NCBI GenBank assembly: GCA_903995115.1
Contig: LR877159.1
Coordinates: 536,501-600,500 of the forward strand
Direction: 5' to 3'
Length of the DNA: 64,000 bases
DNA from: Angomonas deanei
Taxonomy: Eukaryota > Euglenozoa > Kinetoplastea > Trypanosomatida > Trypanosomatidae
Shown here: positions 27,259 to 36,889 of the stretch, piece after piece
How positions within the stretch are numbered: the first letter of the stretch is position 1
Layout: the number at the start of each line of letters is the position of its first letter
Program-made: the position numbers and the translations under genes
The notes under the pieces: generated by a model
Seen by the model: only the letters and a program-made list of their open reading frames with translations
The model's database searches: none
Told to the model about the DNA's origin: nothing

Positions 27259-28257
27259 TTACTGAGGTGAGCACCCGGCACTTGGACCAGCAATGTTGGC
27301 GTCGTTCGCGCCCCTAATGGGCACCCGACTTTGAACTTCGCCAAAGTTTTCAAAGAAAATGTCACCGAGTTCCATCGCATCCAACTCACTGAGAACCACC
27401 GGGACCGCAATAAGGGGATACATGCAGCCGGCCTCCCGGATCGGTAGAGGGGTCTGCGGCTGCACACCGGCCCGCTGAACCAGAACCTGCGTCACCAACT
27501 GCAAAAACTGCTGTTGGTTTTTGACCACGTTGAACTCGCCAAAGAAGAACAACTCCATGCAGACCTGGCCGGCGCCAACCTTGTAGTCGCGATTGTGCAA
27601 CACGTCCGGGGTCCTCATATCCCAAAACGGGAAAGGCTCCACGCCGGGATAGGGAATGGCAAACTTTACATCGACTCCCTCCTTCCGCTGTCCGTATTGG
27701 ACGTTGCTGAATATTTGATAGACTTCCGTCTTGCGAGGGTCGTACGCGGAAATTTTGCCAGAAAAGCCGGGCATGTTGGGGGGAGGAGCCAGGGTGGTCT
27801 GCTGTCCGTCGACTACACCCTGACGGGCGTCAAGGAAGGCGGGTCGTTGACGAGGGGCGTTCAGGCGCATTTGAAGGATACGATCATCGGATACGGGGAC
27901 CTCCTTTCCTAGCATTTTCATCGCGAGAATAAAATCCGCGTGAGAGAACTCTTGCAAATCGTCGTCCTTCGAGGTGTCGTCGGGGTCCCAGTTGCTTGCC
28001 TCTAGCTCCGACGCCCGAATAACGTGGGCAGTCAACACAGGATCTGTAGGGGCACCCACAATCCCGACGCTGTGGAGCGTTCGGGTGTTCTCCAAAAGGT
28101 GGTCCTTGATCAACAGAATCTCGTTCGCCTGGAATCCGAAGCGGATTTGCATTAGTCCTTTTAGCTCAGCAATGGTGGAATTGGGATTCAGAAGGTCGTT
28201 ACGCTCCGTTACATCGACAACCTTTCCCGTCATAAAAAATTTGACTTGCACTCGCAT
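27259..28257 (-). CDS. Ubiquitin-like-domain protein, function unknown
   Basis: The 332-aa protein starts MRVQVKFFMTGKVVDVT and its first 80 residues have the strand-strand-helix pattern of a ubiquitin-like fold (TIAELKGLMQIRFGFQANEILLIKDHLLENTRTLHSVGI broken as beta-helix-beta). The remainder (about 95-332) has no domain I can name; it is rich in aromatic and Pro residues (PYPGVEPFPFWDMRTP) and looks globular. No signal peptide or membrane segment. Two lines of inference are possible: a shuttle or adaptor for the proteasome, or a structural protein with a Ubl-like cap. I have no strong reason to choose. The start is the only good ATG, preceded by a T-rich stretch on the plus strand. Confidence 0.75.
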   Translation of the reverse strand: MRVQVKFFMTGKVVDVTERNDLLNPNSTIAELKGLMQIRFGFQANEILLIKDHLLENTRTLHSVGIVGAPTDPVLTAHVIRASELEASNWDPDDTSKDDDLQEFSHADFILAMKMLGKEVPVSDDRILQMRLNAPRQRPAFLDARQGVVDGQQTTLAPPPNMPGFSGKISAYDPRKTEVYQIFSNVQYGQRKEGVDVKFAIPYPGVEPFPFWDMRTPDVLHNRDYKVGAGQVCMELFFFGEFNVVKNQQQFLQLVTQVLVQRAGVQPQTPLPIREAGCMYPLIAVPVVLSELDAMELGDIFFENFGEVQSRVPIRGANDANIAGPSAGCSPQ

Positions 28258-28514
28258 ATTTTGATGTCTTTTTTTTTTTTTTTGTTTGTTTACAAATATA
28301 TCTAAATTATTATCTGTTTAAGCTTTAAGGAGAAACGAAAGTAATAACCTTGCAGAGAAATAACGGGTGGGGGAGAATGTGTGCCGGAAAGTAGAATGAC
28401 GTAGGTTGGAGCAGTTTCACTACGATAGTATAAACAAAAATAATAATAATAATAATAGTGTTGCTTTTGCTTCTCTTCTCAGGTAGTACAGAAGTAGATG
28501 TGTACAGCGAGTCG

Positions 28515-29279
28515 TTAGTACTTTTTCCAGTGTTGGCCGCACTTGTTACACTCACAAAACGTCGTCATGGGCTCGTCCGCGGATCTAGTTTGCATTTGGT
28601 AAAAGCTGCAATCTCTCACCTTACAGCGAGGGCACTGGAACAGCTGCGATGACTGCCGTTTACTGTTTGCAATCTCTTTCAGATTGGTGTCCTTTGCCCT
28701 AATCTCAAACTCTTCGTCCAACTTTTTCCGCCTCTCTGGATTGATCAAGTCTCGCTCCCCTAAAGTGACGAGGACCTCAGGTGGGATAGCGCCGGACTTG
28801 ATCTTTCCACGTAGTTCCGTGTTCTTTGGGTCTTTGAGATTACAGCAAAGCATTAAGAACACGTCCTTCGCCTCTTCCCCATTTGCGGGAAGGACATTTA
28901 CAATTCTACCACAAACTTCGCGGACCATGTCGTCGTCACCCTCCTTTTCCTGGTTCATGGCATCAAAGAGAAGGCCTGTCCACTTTTCGTTGCGGCTTTT
29001 GGTCTTGTCTTGTGGGGTGGACGGGAACGTGGTGCGCTTCGTGGTCAGGATGCCAGCCAGTGGGGACGTGGCGGAGGAGGAGTTACGCGACGAGGGGGGG
29101 CCCTTGTAGGGGACGCCCAGCGCGACAGGACTGCGTTTGGGCTGACTAGAAGGGGTTCCCTGCGCCGTGGAGGGGGTCGCAGGACCGTCGCGCGCCTCCT
29201 CCTCTCTCGGTCTCTTAAGTGTCTTTGAATCAGGATGGACCGTTTCACTCGAGGAAGAGGTTTGAGGAAATTCCTCCAT
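28515..29279 (-). CDS. TFIIS: Transcription elongation factor TFIIS
   Basis: TFIIS rescues backtracked RNA polymerase II by stimulating transcript cleavage in the active site. The 254-aa protein has a disordered Ser/Pro-rich N-terminus (1-90), the central polymerase-binding domain (about 95-205) and the C-terminal zinc ribbon (about 213-254): CPRCKVRDC ... QTRSADEPMTTFCECNKCGQHW. The acidic hairpin RSADEP, whose Asp-Glu pair is catalytic, is intact. The usual N-terminal LW (TND) domain is missing, as in some trypanosome TFIIS forms. It stands next to a second TFIIS-like gene (29530-30180), which is probably a paralogue. The start is the first ATG. Confidence 0.93.
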   Translation of the reverse strand: MEEFPQTSSSSETVHPDSKTLKRPREEEARDGPATPSTAQGTPSSQPKRSPVALGVPYKGPPSSRNSSSATSPLAGILTTKRTTFPSTPQDKTKSRNEKWTGLLFDAMNQEKEGDDDMVREVCGRIVNVLPANGEEAKDVFLMLCCNLKDPKNTELRGKIKSGAIPPEVLVTLGERDLINPERRKKLDEEFEIRAKDTNLKEIANSKRQSSQLFQCPRCKVRDCSFYQMQTRSADEPMTTFCECNKCGQHWKKY

Positions 29280-29529
29280 TTAGTGAACACTATTGACGTA
29301 TATTTTTATCTGGTCATGATAGCAACAGGGAAAACAAAAATAATAATAATAATAATAAATAGAATACACTCACCAGAATTTGCATCATAAAAGTACAGAT
29401 ATGTCGTCAACTGAAAAAACAAGCAAACAAACAAACAAAAAGATATTGAAAGGTTGTATCATTCCATACGCCCTCGCGGCAGTAGCAGGGGAAGTACACG
29501 GGTGTGCAGGTGCGCACACTGGCTTTGTG

Positions 29530-30180
29530 CTACATCCGGAAATGATGACCGCACTTTTTGCACTTCAAAATAGTTGGAGTGGGGTCGTCGCCATGCCACT
29601 TCACAAAATCCGTCGACCTGAAGTTTGCGTAGCACTCCTTATTTCCACATTGAGGGCATGGGTAAAGCTCTGTTTTCACGGACGCCAACTCCTCGATAAA
29701 CGCGACGGTCTTCTGCTCCAGCCGCGCCTTCCGTTCTTCTTCCAACGCTGATCGATCTACAGGATTCAGCAGTTCAAACTCGTTCATCTTCACCAACTCC
29801 TCCTCCGACAATTTGCCGGTCCACAAGTTTTCCCGCAAGGAATGATTGAGTGGGTCGGACAGTGCCTTTCCGATCAGCATCGCCGTCTCCGCCCTATCCA
29901 CCTCAATGTGCTGTATTTGGCGCACAATGTTGTCGACAAGTCCTTTCAGTCGCGGACCAAGGACAAAGGAATTCCGGCAAAACGCCAAGCGTAGTTTATC
30001 GTGCAGCGTGAGGGAGGGGGCGTGGGCCAGCCTAACGGCGCAACGTAGGCTTAATCGCTTCCTCGTCGCGCGAAGGTTCGCGCCGCGAGATACAGACTCC
30101 ACTAAAACAGAGTTGACATACGCACCTAGCACGTTAACGGAAGAGGAAGAGTCATCGGAGCTCCAGTCGCTAGAAGACAT
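29530..30180 (-). CDS. TFIIS-like protein with altered acidic hairpin
   Basis: A 216-aa protein with the central TFIIS-type helical domain (about 45-160) and a C-terminal zinc ribbon (about 172-216): CPQCGNKEC ... CKKCGHHF. In place of the catalytic RSADEP hairpin of TFIIS it has FVKWHGDDPTPT, so the Arg-Ser-Ala-Asp-Glu order is lost, although a DD pair is near. It could still bind polymerase but may not stimulate cleavage, or could be an A12.2/Rpc11-like relative. The start is the ATG at 30180; the frame is open to 30228 but only from a TTG. The upstream neighbour is the HEAT-repeat gene and downstream is the canonical TFIIS, so a tandem duplication with divergence is likely. Confidence 0.85.
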   Translation of the reverse strand: MSSSDWSSDDSSSSVNVLGAYVNSVLVESVSRGANLRATRKRLSLRCAVRLAHAPSLTLHDKLRLAFCRNSFVLGPRLKGLVDNIVRQIQHIEVDRAETAMLIGKALSDPLNHSLRENLWTGKLSEEELVKMNEFELLNPVDRSALEEERKARLEQKTVAFIEELASVKTELYPCPQCGNKECYANFRSTDFVKWHGDDPTPTILKCKKCGHHFRM

Positions 30181-30519
30181 TTGTGTCGTTATGGGTGACT
30201 TTTTTTTTTCTTTTTTTACCAACGACAATAATAATAAACAATAAAAAAGAGACGATTAATGGGGGAGGGAGCAAAGCAGGTAACAAAGCACAAGCCAATT
30301 CCAGTCACGTGCGGGGGTGTATTAATAACGCCAATCAAAAGAAAGCAGAATGTCAATCACAAGAGCTTTTTATTTATTTTATACGCATGTAAAAACAAAA
30401 CAAATCGAATGAGTTCGTTCAAAATAGCAACATTAACATTTGTATTTACATCAGGTAATTTGTGCAAAAAGTTCTTCCGTTGGCAGCGGACAAAGGATGG
30501 ACCGTATTCCCTTGTTCTT
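30181..30519. other. Intergenic spacer
   Basis: 339 bp between the HEAT-repeat gene and the TFIIS-like gene, AT-rich with T runs at 30200-30217 and an AATAATAATAA run at about 30226-30237. No gene seen. Confidence 0.55.
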
Positions 30520-32895
30520 TTACAGCCTCCTCCGAACGTACGAAGAAGGAACGCTGGAGTTGGCCGACGATACTTTCCCTTGCGACGAACTAATGGGTGG
30601 TAGGGCGGCGCTTTTCTTCGTTTTACTGGCCGATTTTAGTTGGGTTCGGAGAGGCGTCGTCGTCATTTCGGCCACCTCCTTTTCGCGTTCATTTTTCAGC
30701 AAATTCCTCAATTTCGTACGCCGCTCCGCCTTGTCGGACTCCTTCGCCAGATCAAGCATTGGCTGCTCCCGTTTCTCTCTCTTTTGATCCTCGATGTCCT
30801 CCTTACAAGACCCTTTTCCATCTTTCGCACGCTCCTTCTCAAGTTTGTCCATTGCCTTCTGGCCAGCCGCCGCTGCCTCTCGAACCTCGGGGATTCCGTC
30901 TTCGCCAAAGCGCTTCATCATATTCTTAAAGTCCTCCTCAAAAGAACCCGGATTTTGGGGACGCAAACCCTTACTAAGCGACACCAAGACGCGAGCCAAG
31001 TTCAATCGAACAATAGGCACCTTGTCCGTCTGAAGCTCCAAGGAAGATTCAAGAAGTCGTTCACGCACAAATCGGCGTGAAAAGTATTTGCACAACTCTC
31101 CAACAATACGGAAGAAGGACACACGATCGTAGCACGATGTGCTGTGCGCAAATTCGTTGTTTATTTTATTGATAATGTGCACGCACGAACTCGGAGTTTC
31201 GACCCGGAGAAGGAGAATGGCAAAGACATGCGCGCACTCTGGCTTCAGGTTGTTCGCCCCGACTTTCATGTAGCTGAGCGTGCTGGGTATAAATTGATCT
31301 ACGATTAAACCCTCGCTGAACTCGCTCACATAGCGACTAACAAAAAAGAGGAAATGCTTCATGTTATACCAGTAGCTTTTCCCCTCTGGTACTAGCTTCA
31401 TGAGCGCATTGCCCATTTTCTCAAAAAACGCCCTCTTTTGACTAGGTGGCATGGTACACCGGAAATGATCCACAATTTTTACAAGGTTATCGAACAGTAA
31501 ATTTCTAACTTGTCTGTCGTTGTCCTTGATGAGGGACAGAACAGGGGATTCCATATACTTGTACGCGTCGTTTCCGAGGATGGGGACTAGCTCGTGAAGC
31601 CCCGCTGCGACGGGGCGCCGCACGGTCAAGTTGGGGTCTGTGGCAAAACTATCCAGACACGGCGCAATGTAGGAGGGAAACTTTTCAATCGGCAGCGAAG
31701 CCGCTACCGCTGGCAAGTTGTACGAGCAGTGCTTCCTTGATTCTTCGTTACTTTTCATGGACGCGGTGTAGTAAAAGTCGGCGAACAGTTCGGCGTCCTC
31801 CTCGGTCGTAATATCCCCCTTGATTTCGTGCAGAAAACGGCCAAATTCCACCAAGAGAAGGCTAATCACCTCACTCGGCGGATCGGAAATAAAATTTTTG
31901 ATAATCGGAAACAATTTCTCTTTCCTGTAGTCGGCGCCAAAGAATTCTACAAGATCCAACAGACTGGAGAATGCGCAACGGGACACGACCCTCTCTTCGT
32001 CACTTAGTAGTTCAAACAAATTTGGTGCTATACTTTCCTTGGCCTTTTCTACCCCTAATCCACGGGCGATGTTTCCTAGTTGTTGACACATGCACTGACG
32101 CACCCCCACATTGGTATCCTGGCACAGAGCCGTCGCCCGCGGCAAGATCAGCAACTCTACATTTTCAACCGATAAGTATTGACACGCTGTGCCAAAAATG
32201 GAACAACTCAGTTCGCGTTGGTCCTGTGTCTCAGCGTGCTCTGATTTTCTCACGGCGAGGGGGATGACTTCCTGCACCAGGAGGTCCGTTGAAATAAACT
32301 CTAGCAGCTGAAGGAGAAGGACACCCCACGCTTTCCGCACGGCCGGCATTTTGACCGTTAGCATCGTCCGCGTCACTTCGAAAAGGTCTTTGGAAACGGA
32401 GTGGTTTAGCAGACCGAGGAATGTGGCTATACTCTCCGGGGCGGAGCACTGGATGTCGGGGTCCTGCGCCCACATGGAGTCTAATAAAATGTTAAGCACT
32501 ACAGATATTTGCTTCGGAGTCAAATCGACGAGACTCTCCCGCACATGTGAAAAGAAACCAATCCGCTGCGTCGTACTACCATTTTGCATAATGTACCGCG
32601 CAGAGTCTTCCAATGAGAGACTCTCGTTTTCCATGTAGCGTTGAACCGCCTCATCTCTCTCTCTCGATGCATTGAGCGCCTTAATATTCTCGGCCCCAGG
32701 GACTTCACGAACTAATGCAGTGGGGTCGTCAGGGATGGAGCTTAGATTCAGGTTAGAAGACTGGGAAGAGTTCAACGATGTGGAGTCGCTAATTGGTTTT
32801 TGCCGTTTGTGGGGTGACATTTTTTGAGGAGATTTCGCCGCCCTCGCCTCTTCTAAAAATTGCCTCCTAATTTCAAACGGGGACTTGTAGTCCAT
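30520..32895 (-). CDS. HEAT-repeat protein phosphatase regulatory subunit (PP4R1/PP2A-A like)
   Basis: A 791-aa protein built of HEAT repeats from about residue 70 to 700, with units such as DTNVGVRQCMCQQLGNIARG and DPNLTVRRPVAAGLHELVPI that have the Asp/Val/Arg pattern of PP2A scaffold-type repeats. The N-terminus and C-terminus are charged and probably disordered (KERAKDGKGSCKEDIEDQK near the end). Its length exceeds PP2A-A (about 590 aa) and is nearer PP4R1. It may scaffold a PP2A or PP4 catalytic subunit. The start is the ATG at 32895: an acceptor AG lies at 32917-32916 after a pyrimidine tract, and the frame's upstream part to 33003 is Leu/Phe-rich translation of that tract. Confidence 0.8.
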   Translation of the reverse strand: MDYKSPFEIRRQFLEEARAAKSPQKMSPHKRQKPISDSTSLNSSQSSNLNLSSIPDDPTALVREVPGAENIKALNASRERDEAVQRYMENESLSLEDSARYIMQNGSTTQRIGFFSHVRESLVDLTPKQISVVLNILLDSMWAQDPDIQCSAPESIATFLGLLNHSVSKDLFEVTRTMLTVKMPAVRKAWGVLLLQLLEFISTDLLVQEVIPLAVRKSEHAETQDQRELSCSIFGTACQYLSVENVELLILPRATALCQDTNVGVRQCMCQQLGNIARGLGVEKAKESIAPNLFELLSDEERVVSRCAFSSLLDLVEFFGADYRKEKLFPIIKNFISDPPSEVISLLLVEFGRFLHEIKGDITTEEDAELFADFYYTASMKSNEESRKHCSYNLPAVAASLPIEKFPSYIAPCLDSFATDPNLTVRRPVAAGLHELVPILGNDAYKYMESPVLSLIKDNDRQVRNLLFDNLVKIVDHFRCTMPPSQKRAFFEKMGNALMKLVPEGKSYWYNMKHFLFFVSRYVSEFSEGLIVDQFIPSTLSYMKVGANNLKPECAHVFAILLLRVETPSSCVHIINKINNEFAHSTSCYDRVSFFRIVGELCKYFSRRFVRERLLESSLELQTDKVPIVRLNLARVLVSLSKGLRPQNPGSFEEDFKNMMKRFGEDGIPEVREAAAAGQKAMDKLEKERAKDGKGSCKEDIEDQKREKREQPMLDLAKESDKAERRTKLRNLLKNEREKEVAEMTTTPLRTQLKSASKTKKSAALPPISSSQGKVSSANSSVPSSYVRRRL

Positions 32896-32915
32896 TGATT
32901 GCTCTTTAGACCTAA

Positions 32916-32936
32916 CTAAAAGGAAGAAAAAACAAA
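32916..32936 (-). promoter_or_regulatory. Spliced-leader acceptor of the HEAT-repeat gene
   Basis: On the minus strand a T/C-rich run (TTTTTTCTTCCTTTTAG) ends about 20 nt before the ATG at 32895. A second tract of CT repeats lies further upstream (about 32965-32990). Confidence 0.5.
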
Positions 32937-33079
32937 ACAATTCCACGAACAATACTAATTGAGAAGGGAGAGAGAGAGAGAGAGTAGAGAGCATTACAAA
33001 CAAAAGCCCAGCAATAATAATCTACTATATCGTTGTTCGGAGAACGCTGAGAAAAAAAGTAATAAAAAACTCGAACACA

Positions 33080-34600
33080 CTACACGGCCTTCGCTTTTTC
33101 AACGGACGCTTTGATGTTTAATACGCTGGGCAGTGGCAGCACGGGTTCCTCCCCTAATCTTACCCCATCGCTTTGACGCAGCGCGTGCTCCAGTATGTGG
33201 CGGAAGGACAGTTTCAACGCGGACGGCGAAACTCCGACAAAAGCCTTTGACACTAGTTTTGCACAATCCTCTGCCTCCAGTGAAGTACACTTGAACTTCT
33301 GGAAAAACAAGTGAGCCATTTGATAGGCCGCCTCTTCCGACAGCGGCGGGACAGTGATAATCGTCTCTAACCTTCCCTGACGCAGCATCGCCGTGTCTAT
33401 CTGACTTAATGCATTCGTGGTGCACAGTGTGAGAACAGCCGAACTATCCCCCACCCCGTCCATCTCGCACAACAAACCAGCGAGCATTCGACGGGAAACG
33501 TCCACCGTCCCGCTGGAGCTGTCACCACCCATGGCCCCACGCGAATGGGCGATAACGTCCACCTCGTCCAACACGACAACGGAGGGCGGGTTTTCTCGGG
33601 CGGCCTGATATACCAACCTTAAATTTTCTTCGCTCTCACCCAAGTATTTCGAAAACATGCCAGAGCAATTGACAAAGTGAAAATTTAAATTCGGAAAACT
33701 CCGGCGAAGCAGGTACGTCAGCTCCGTTTTTCCGCAGCCGGAAGGCCCACAAAGTAGGATCCCAGTCGTTCCCACAGAATCTGAAAGGGTGTTGCTTTTG
33801 TTATTGGTGCCCGTCCGCATCGCGAAGGACTTTAACAGCACTTGGAGCCTAAACATAATATCGTCCAGACCGAATAGAACCGTCGGGTCTCGTCCACCGC
33901 CCCCTTCCCGCCTCCCACCTTCAGCGTTCATGGACAGTATCGCCGACATTTGGGCGGCAGAAAGGTTTTTCAGCTCCTGTTGAACACATAGGGAAGACAA
34001 AAGGGCACACGCCGTGGACGGGGTTGGTAAACTCGAACTGCTCGAATGCCCTCCAAAACCAGCCAAGTCACGCTTCTCATCGGAAGCGGAGCGTAGCAGC
34101 TGCACGGCGACTTGGCGGGAAAGTGGGGGGACAGCAAACGCTACGGGGGACCTGTACTGAGACAGATCATTAGGGATAACGCCAATGGATGCCATGGTTG
34201 CAACAAGACAGCATCTTGACGAATTGACAATACTGAACAATAATGAGTAAAACACCTCGAACTTACTATTAATCGATAGTAGAAACTCTGTTAGTTCAAA
34301 ATCATCCAGAAGAAACACAGTATTCATAAAACGTCTCGGCTCCGCAGTGTGCTGAAGCACACTGATCGTAGTAAAGTTTAAGTACACGACTTTTGTTTCT
34401 GTGCTTTCAGTGGAGTCCCCTCTTCGCAGTTGGCAGTCTCCTAACGCCGCTAAGGTTACACCGCTTGAGAGAAGAGAATTCTCTATCGATCGTAGGCAGC
34501 TGGTTTTCCCCGAGCCTTTAGCTCCCACGAGAGCAAGCACCCGCGCAGGGGTGCTTCCCGCCATAATATCCCCTAGAACGGAATAAAACGAGGGGTCCAT
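33080..34600 (-). CDS. AAA ATPase with two nucleotide-binding domains
   Basis: The 506-aa protein has two AAA-type modules. The first has a Walker A (GAKGSGKT, residues 26-33) and a weak Walker B (TVFLLDDFEL, about 94-103). The second, which is complete, has GPSGCGKT (285-292), a pore-loop element (FSKYLGESEENLR), Walker B VVVLDEVD (341-348) and the RQGRLET region where the Arg fingers lie. This order (degenerate D1, canonical D2) recalls type II AAA proteins such as PEX1/PEX6, NSF or Cdc48 relatives, but the protein is only about half their length and lacks their N-terminal domains. I cannot choose between them. The start is the first ATG; Met13 is an alternative. Confidence 0.82.
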   Translation of the reverse strand: MDPSFYSVLGDIMAGSTPARVLALVGAKGSGKTSCLRSIENSLLSSGVTLAALGDCQLRRGDSTESTETKVVYLNFTTISVLQHTAEPRRFMNTVFLLDDFELTEFLLSINSKFEVFYSLLFSIVNSSRCCLVATMASIGVIPNDLSQYRSPVAFAVPPLSRQVAVQLLRSASDEKRDLAGFGGHSSSSSLPTPSTACALLSSLCVQQELKNLSAAQMSAILSMNAEGGRREGGGGRDPTVLFGLDDIMFRLQVLLKSFAMRTGTNNKSNTLSDSVGTTGILLCGPSGCGKTELTYLLRRSFPNLNFHFVNCSGMFSKYLGESEENLRLVYQAARENPPSVVVLDEVDVIAHSRGAMGGDSSSGTVDVSRRMLAGLLCEMDGVGDSSAVLTLCTTNALSQIDTAMLRQGRLETIITVPPLSEEAAYQMAHLFFQKFKCTSLEAEDCAKLVSKAFVGVSPSALKLSFRHILEHALRQSDGVRLGEEPVLPLPSVLNIKASVEKAKAV

Positions 34601-34767
34601 GGTTTTTTTTTTTTTTTGGCACTATGTCAAGAAGAAGGGAGTATGGAAGATTGCACTTTTGTGGATGTCGCCGCTTGATGGATGGTCAAAACAAAGATAC
34701 AACAATAATAAAAAAAATGAACAAATGTATCGGCCATCGCCCGAAGTGGATATTTACCGTCTCTTGG

Positions 34768-35451
34768 CTAATCCTCATCCGACTCTCCCTGAATAACCCC
34801 ATTTGACGCCAGAACAGACTCTACGCTGCCCACGTCAAAGTTCCTTCCGTGTTTCCACGGGTCTAGCGTCGTCATCTGCCGGACTAACTCCCGTTTATGA
34901 TACAACAACACGCATGGCACGTGCTTGTCTGGGAAATTAGGAATGGCCTCTGTGGAAACAATGGACACAAACTTTACATCTGGGTGTTTTTGCGCCACCG
35001 TCTGCATAATCTTTAACATTTTCTCACAGTCGCTTTCTCCGGGCTTTATTAAAATGGCCACCACCCATGAGTTTTCGGAGGCATCGGTAATTTCATTGAC
35101 ATAATGACTTCCAGCAATGTGTCGGAGGATGCCAAATTTCTGCTTTTCTGCCTTTTTCTGCAATTCCTGCAGCCGTCTCTGACGAATCAACGCGAGTGCA
35201 TCGTCGTCGTCGTCGGAGCCTTGAATGTCTACCCCATCTGTACATTCGTAGCCTCCCCTTTCAATTTTGTCGTTTACCTTTTCTTCTGTAGGATCGTATG
35301 CCCTTAATGCAGCGTCCTCTGTTTTATCACCCACCCGTTGAGCCAAAATCTCCAGCTCGTGGGTGGCGTACTTTCCTATACGGTTGCCATATTTATACTG
35401 GGCGTCCTCCCACTCAGAAGTGTGAACTCTCTTATCTGCCGTTCTCTCCAT
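34768..35451 (-). CDS. Phosducin-like protein (PhLP2/PDCL3 type)
   Basis: Phosducin-like proteins of this subgroup are co-chaperones of the CCT chaperonin for actin and tubulin. The 227-aa protein has an N-terminal helical part (about 1-100, with TSEWEDAQYKYG and LALIRQRRLQELQKKAEKQ) and a thioredoxin-like fold (about 105-210; the WVVAILIKPGESDCEKML and VKFVSIVSTEAIPNFPDKHVPCVLLYHKRELVRQM blocks, read here as separate pieces). The acidic C-terminal tail (GESDED) is typical. The redox CxxC of thioredoxin is absent, as expected. In a flagellate a role in tubulin folding is plausible. The start is the only good ATG, in a 5' spacer of normal size. Confidence 0.88.
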   Translation of the reverse strand: MERTADKRVHTSEWEDAQYKYGNRIGKYATHELEILAQRVGDKTEDAALRAYDPTEEKVNDKIERGGYECTDGVDIQGSDDDDDALALIRQRRLQELQKKAEKQKFGILRHIAGSHYVNEITDASENSWVVAILIKPGESDCEKMLKIMQTVAQKHPDVKFVSIVSTEAIPNFPDKHVPCVLLYHKRELVRQMTTLDPWKHGRNFDVGSVESVLASNGVIQGESDED

Positions 35452-35737
35452 AGAATCTTACCGGTCAGCGCGCACGGTTAGACAATCGCAATATACTGCT
35501 ACTTGGAGAAGGTGAAGGGGGTGAAGTTAATGAGGCGGAGAATAACAGAAAAACAGAATTGCACAAGCGGGGAGCACGCCACAGATGGACAACAACAACG
35601 ACAAAAAAAGAGAAAAATTGTAGATCTTACATCCTTTTGTACTAATTACATAAAACAGGAAAGAAAAAGAAGAAAAACCGAGCAAGGACAATATAACTTG
35701 GGAGAAGCCTGTATGCGTATGTTTGTACAAATCCCTA

Positions 35738-36598
35738 CTACTTTGGCCCGGTCACGGAATTCATTGCTTCGCGCTTCAAAGTGGTATTGTTGTTATGCTG
35801 TCCAGGCTGATATGTATCGCCACCGACTAACGTAGAAGAGTTTTTCGTGGAGGACCAAACGGGGACGGGACCCGGGTATCTATCGCGTGCCCCCTTCACT
35901 TGGGGAACCTCCGGCTTGTAAGCCTGGCAAGAGCAATCCGTAGTGCACTGCTTTGAGTTGGTGTAGTGGTAGTGGGGGTGGGAGCTATGCGGCTTCTGGA
36001 TGACGCCAATATTTCCACTCTCGTCAAAACCAAAATTCAGGCGGTTGACCTCCTCCAGCTCCTTCGCCGTCGGCTCTCTTCCCATACAAGCGCGGAACTT
36101 GGCAATGTACGCCTCGGTGGCTGCCACGGTGGCGGGGTCTGTTTTCTCGGGACGCTCAATTTTGCTTTGCGTCAATGCCTCCGCGTACCGGTGTACGAAA
36201 TCTTCATCCTTTCCGGAAAGCTGATCCTTCCTCCTGGACTCGCGAAAAGGATCGCGTGTGTTGGGCTGATTATGATACTTGCTGTTCAGTGGCTTCGCAT
36301 ACCGGGAGTCTCCCCCATCAACCGAGTTTAAAAGATCAGTGCGCTCCTCTTGCTGGGCATTTTTCTTTGTCATGAGCGCACTTCTAGACTCGTTCTTGAC
36401 GGACTCGTCGATTCGCTTGTTGCTGTGGGTGACGGTGTCGTGCTTGGTAGCCTCTGGAAGATTGCTATTGAAAGTCGTCACACCACTCTTCTGCAGCTTG
36501 GTCCCCTCGAGCTCCAGTTGCTTCATATGATTCGCCAAATCTGCCTTGCACGCGTCACTCAAATCGGCATTTTCCAATTGTTGTTGCAGTGTTGCCAT
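35738..36598 (-). CDS. Hypothetical protein, 286 aa
   Basis: Not recognised. The protein begins MATLQQQLENADLSDACKAD (a short helix), is mainly hydrophilic, and contains a charged middle (FRESRRKDQLSGKDEDFVHRYAEAL) and a helix FRACMGREPTAKELEEVNRL that resembles small conserved kinetoplastid domains. Near the C-terminus there are two Cys in CTTDCSCQ and a short RDRYPGPVPVWSS motif. There is no membrane segment. The frame is open to 36619, but that start is TTG; the ATG at 36598 is used. The repeat-poor, Pro/Asn-rich tail recalls microtubule-associated flagellar proteins, but this is only an impression. Confidence 0.72.
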   Translation of the reverse strand: MATLQQQLENADLSDACKADLANHMKQLELEGTKLQKSGVTTFNSNLPEATKHDTVTHSNKRIDESVKNESRSALMTKKNAQQEERTDLLNSVDGGDSRYAKPLNSKYHNQPNTRDPFRESRRKDQLSGKDEDFVHRYAEALTQSKIERPEKTDPATVAATEAYIAKFRACMGREPTAKELEEVNRLNFGFDESGNIGVIQKPHSSHPHYHYTNSKQCTTDCSCQAYKPEVPQVKGARDRYPGPVPVWSSTKNSSTLVGGDTYQPGQHNNNTTLKREAMNSVTGPK

Positions 36599-36889
36599 CT
36601 GAGAGAATGAAAAATACAAAAAAAAAAAAGGAAATACTATGGTGATGAACCTGACGCAAAGGAAATAATGTGAAAAGGGAGTTGTTTCGAAGGGGAGAAG
36701 AAAACACGTATACTAAGAAGCACTTACTGTCAAAAAAACACTGCTGTTTGAAAAAAAGAAAAAAAAATGAAAGACGTAGCTCAATTACTACACGATAAAG
36801 GTTTCTACAGGAAAAAAAAAAAAAAACCTTCGAAAATAAGTATCCTTTTCCCTTCTTGGACTCTGTTTTCTTGTTTTTTGTTTCATGTT

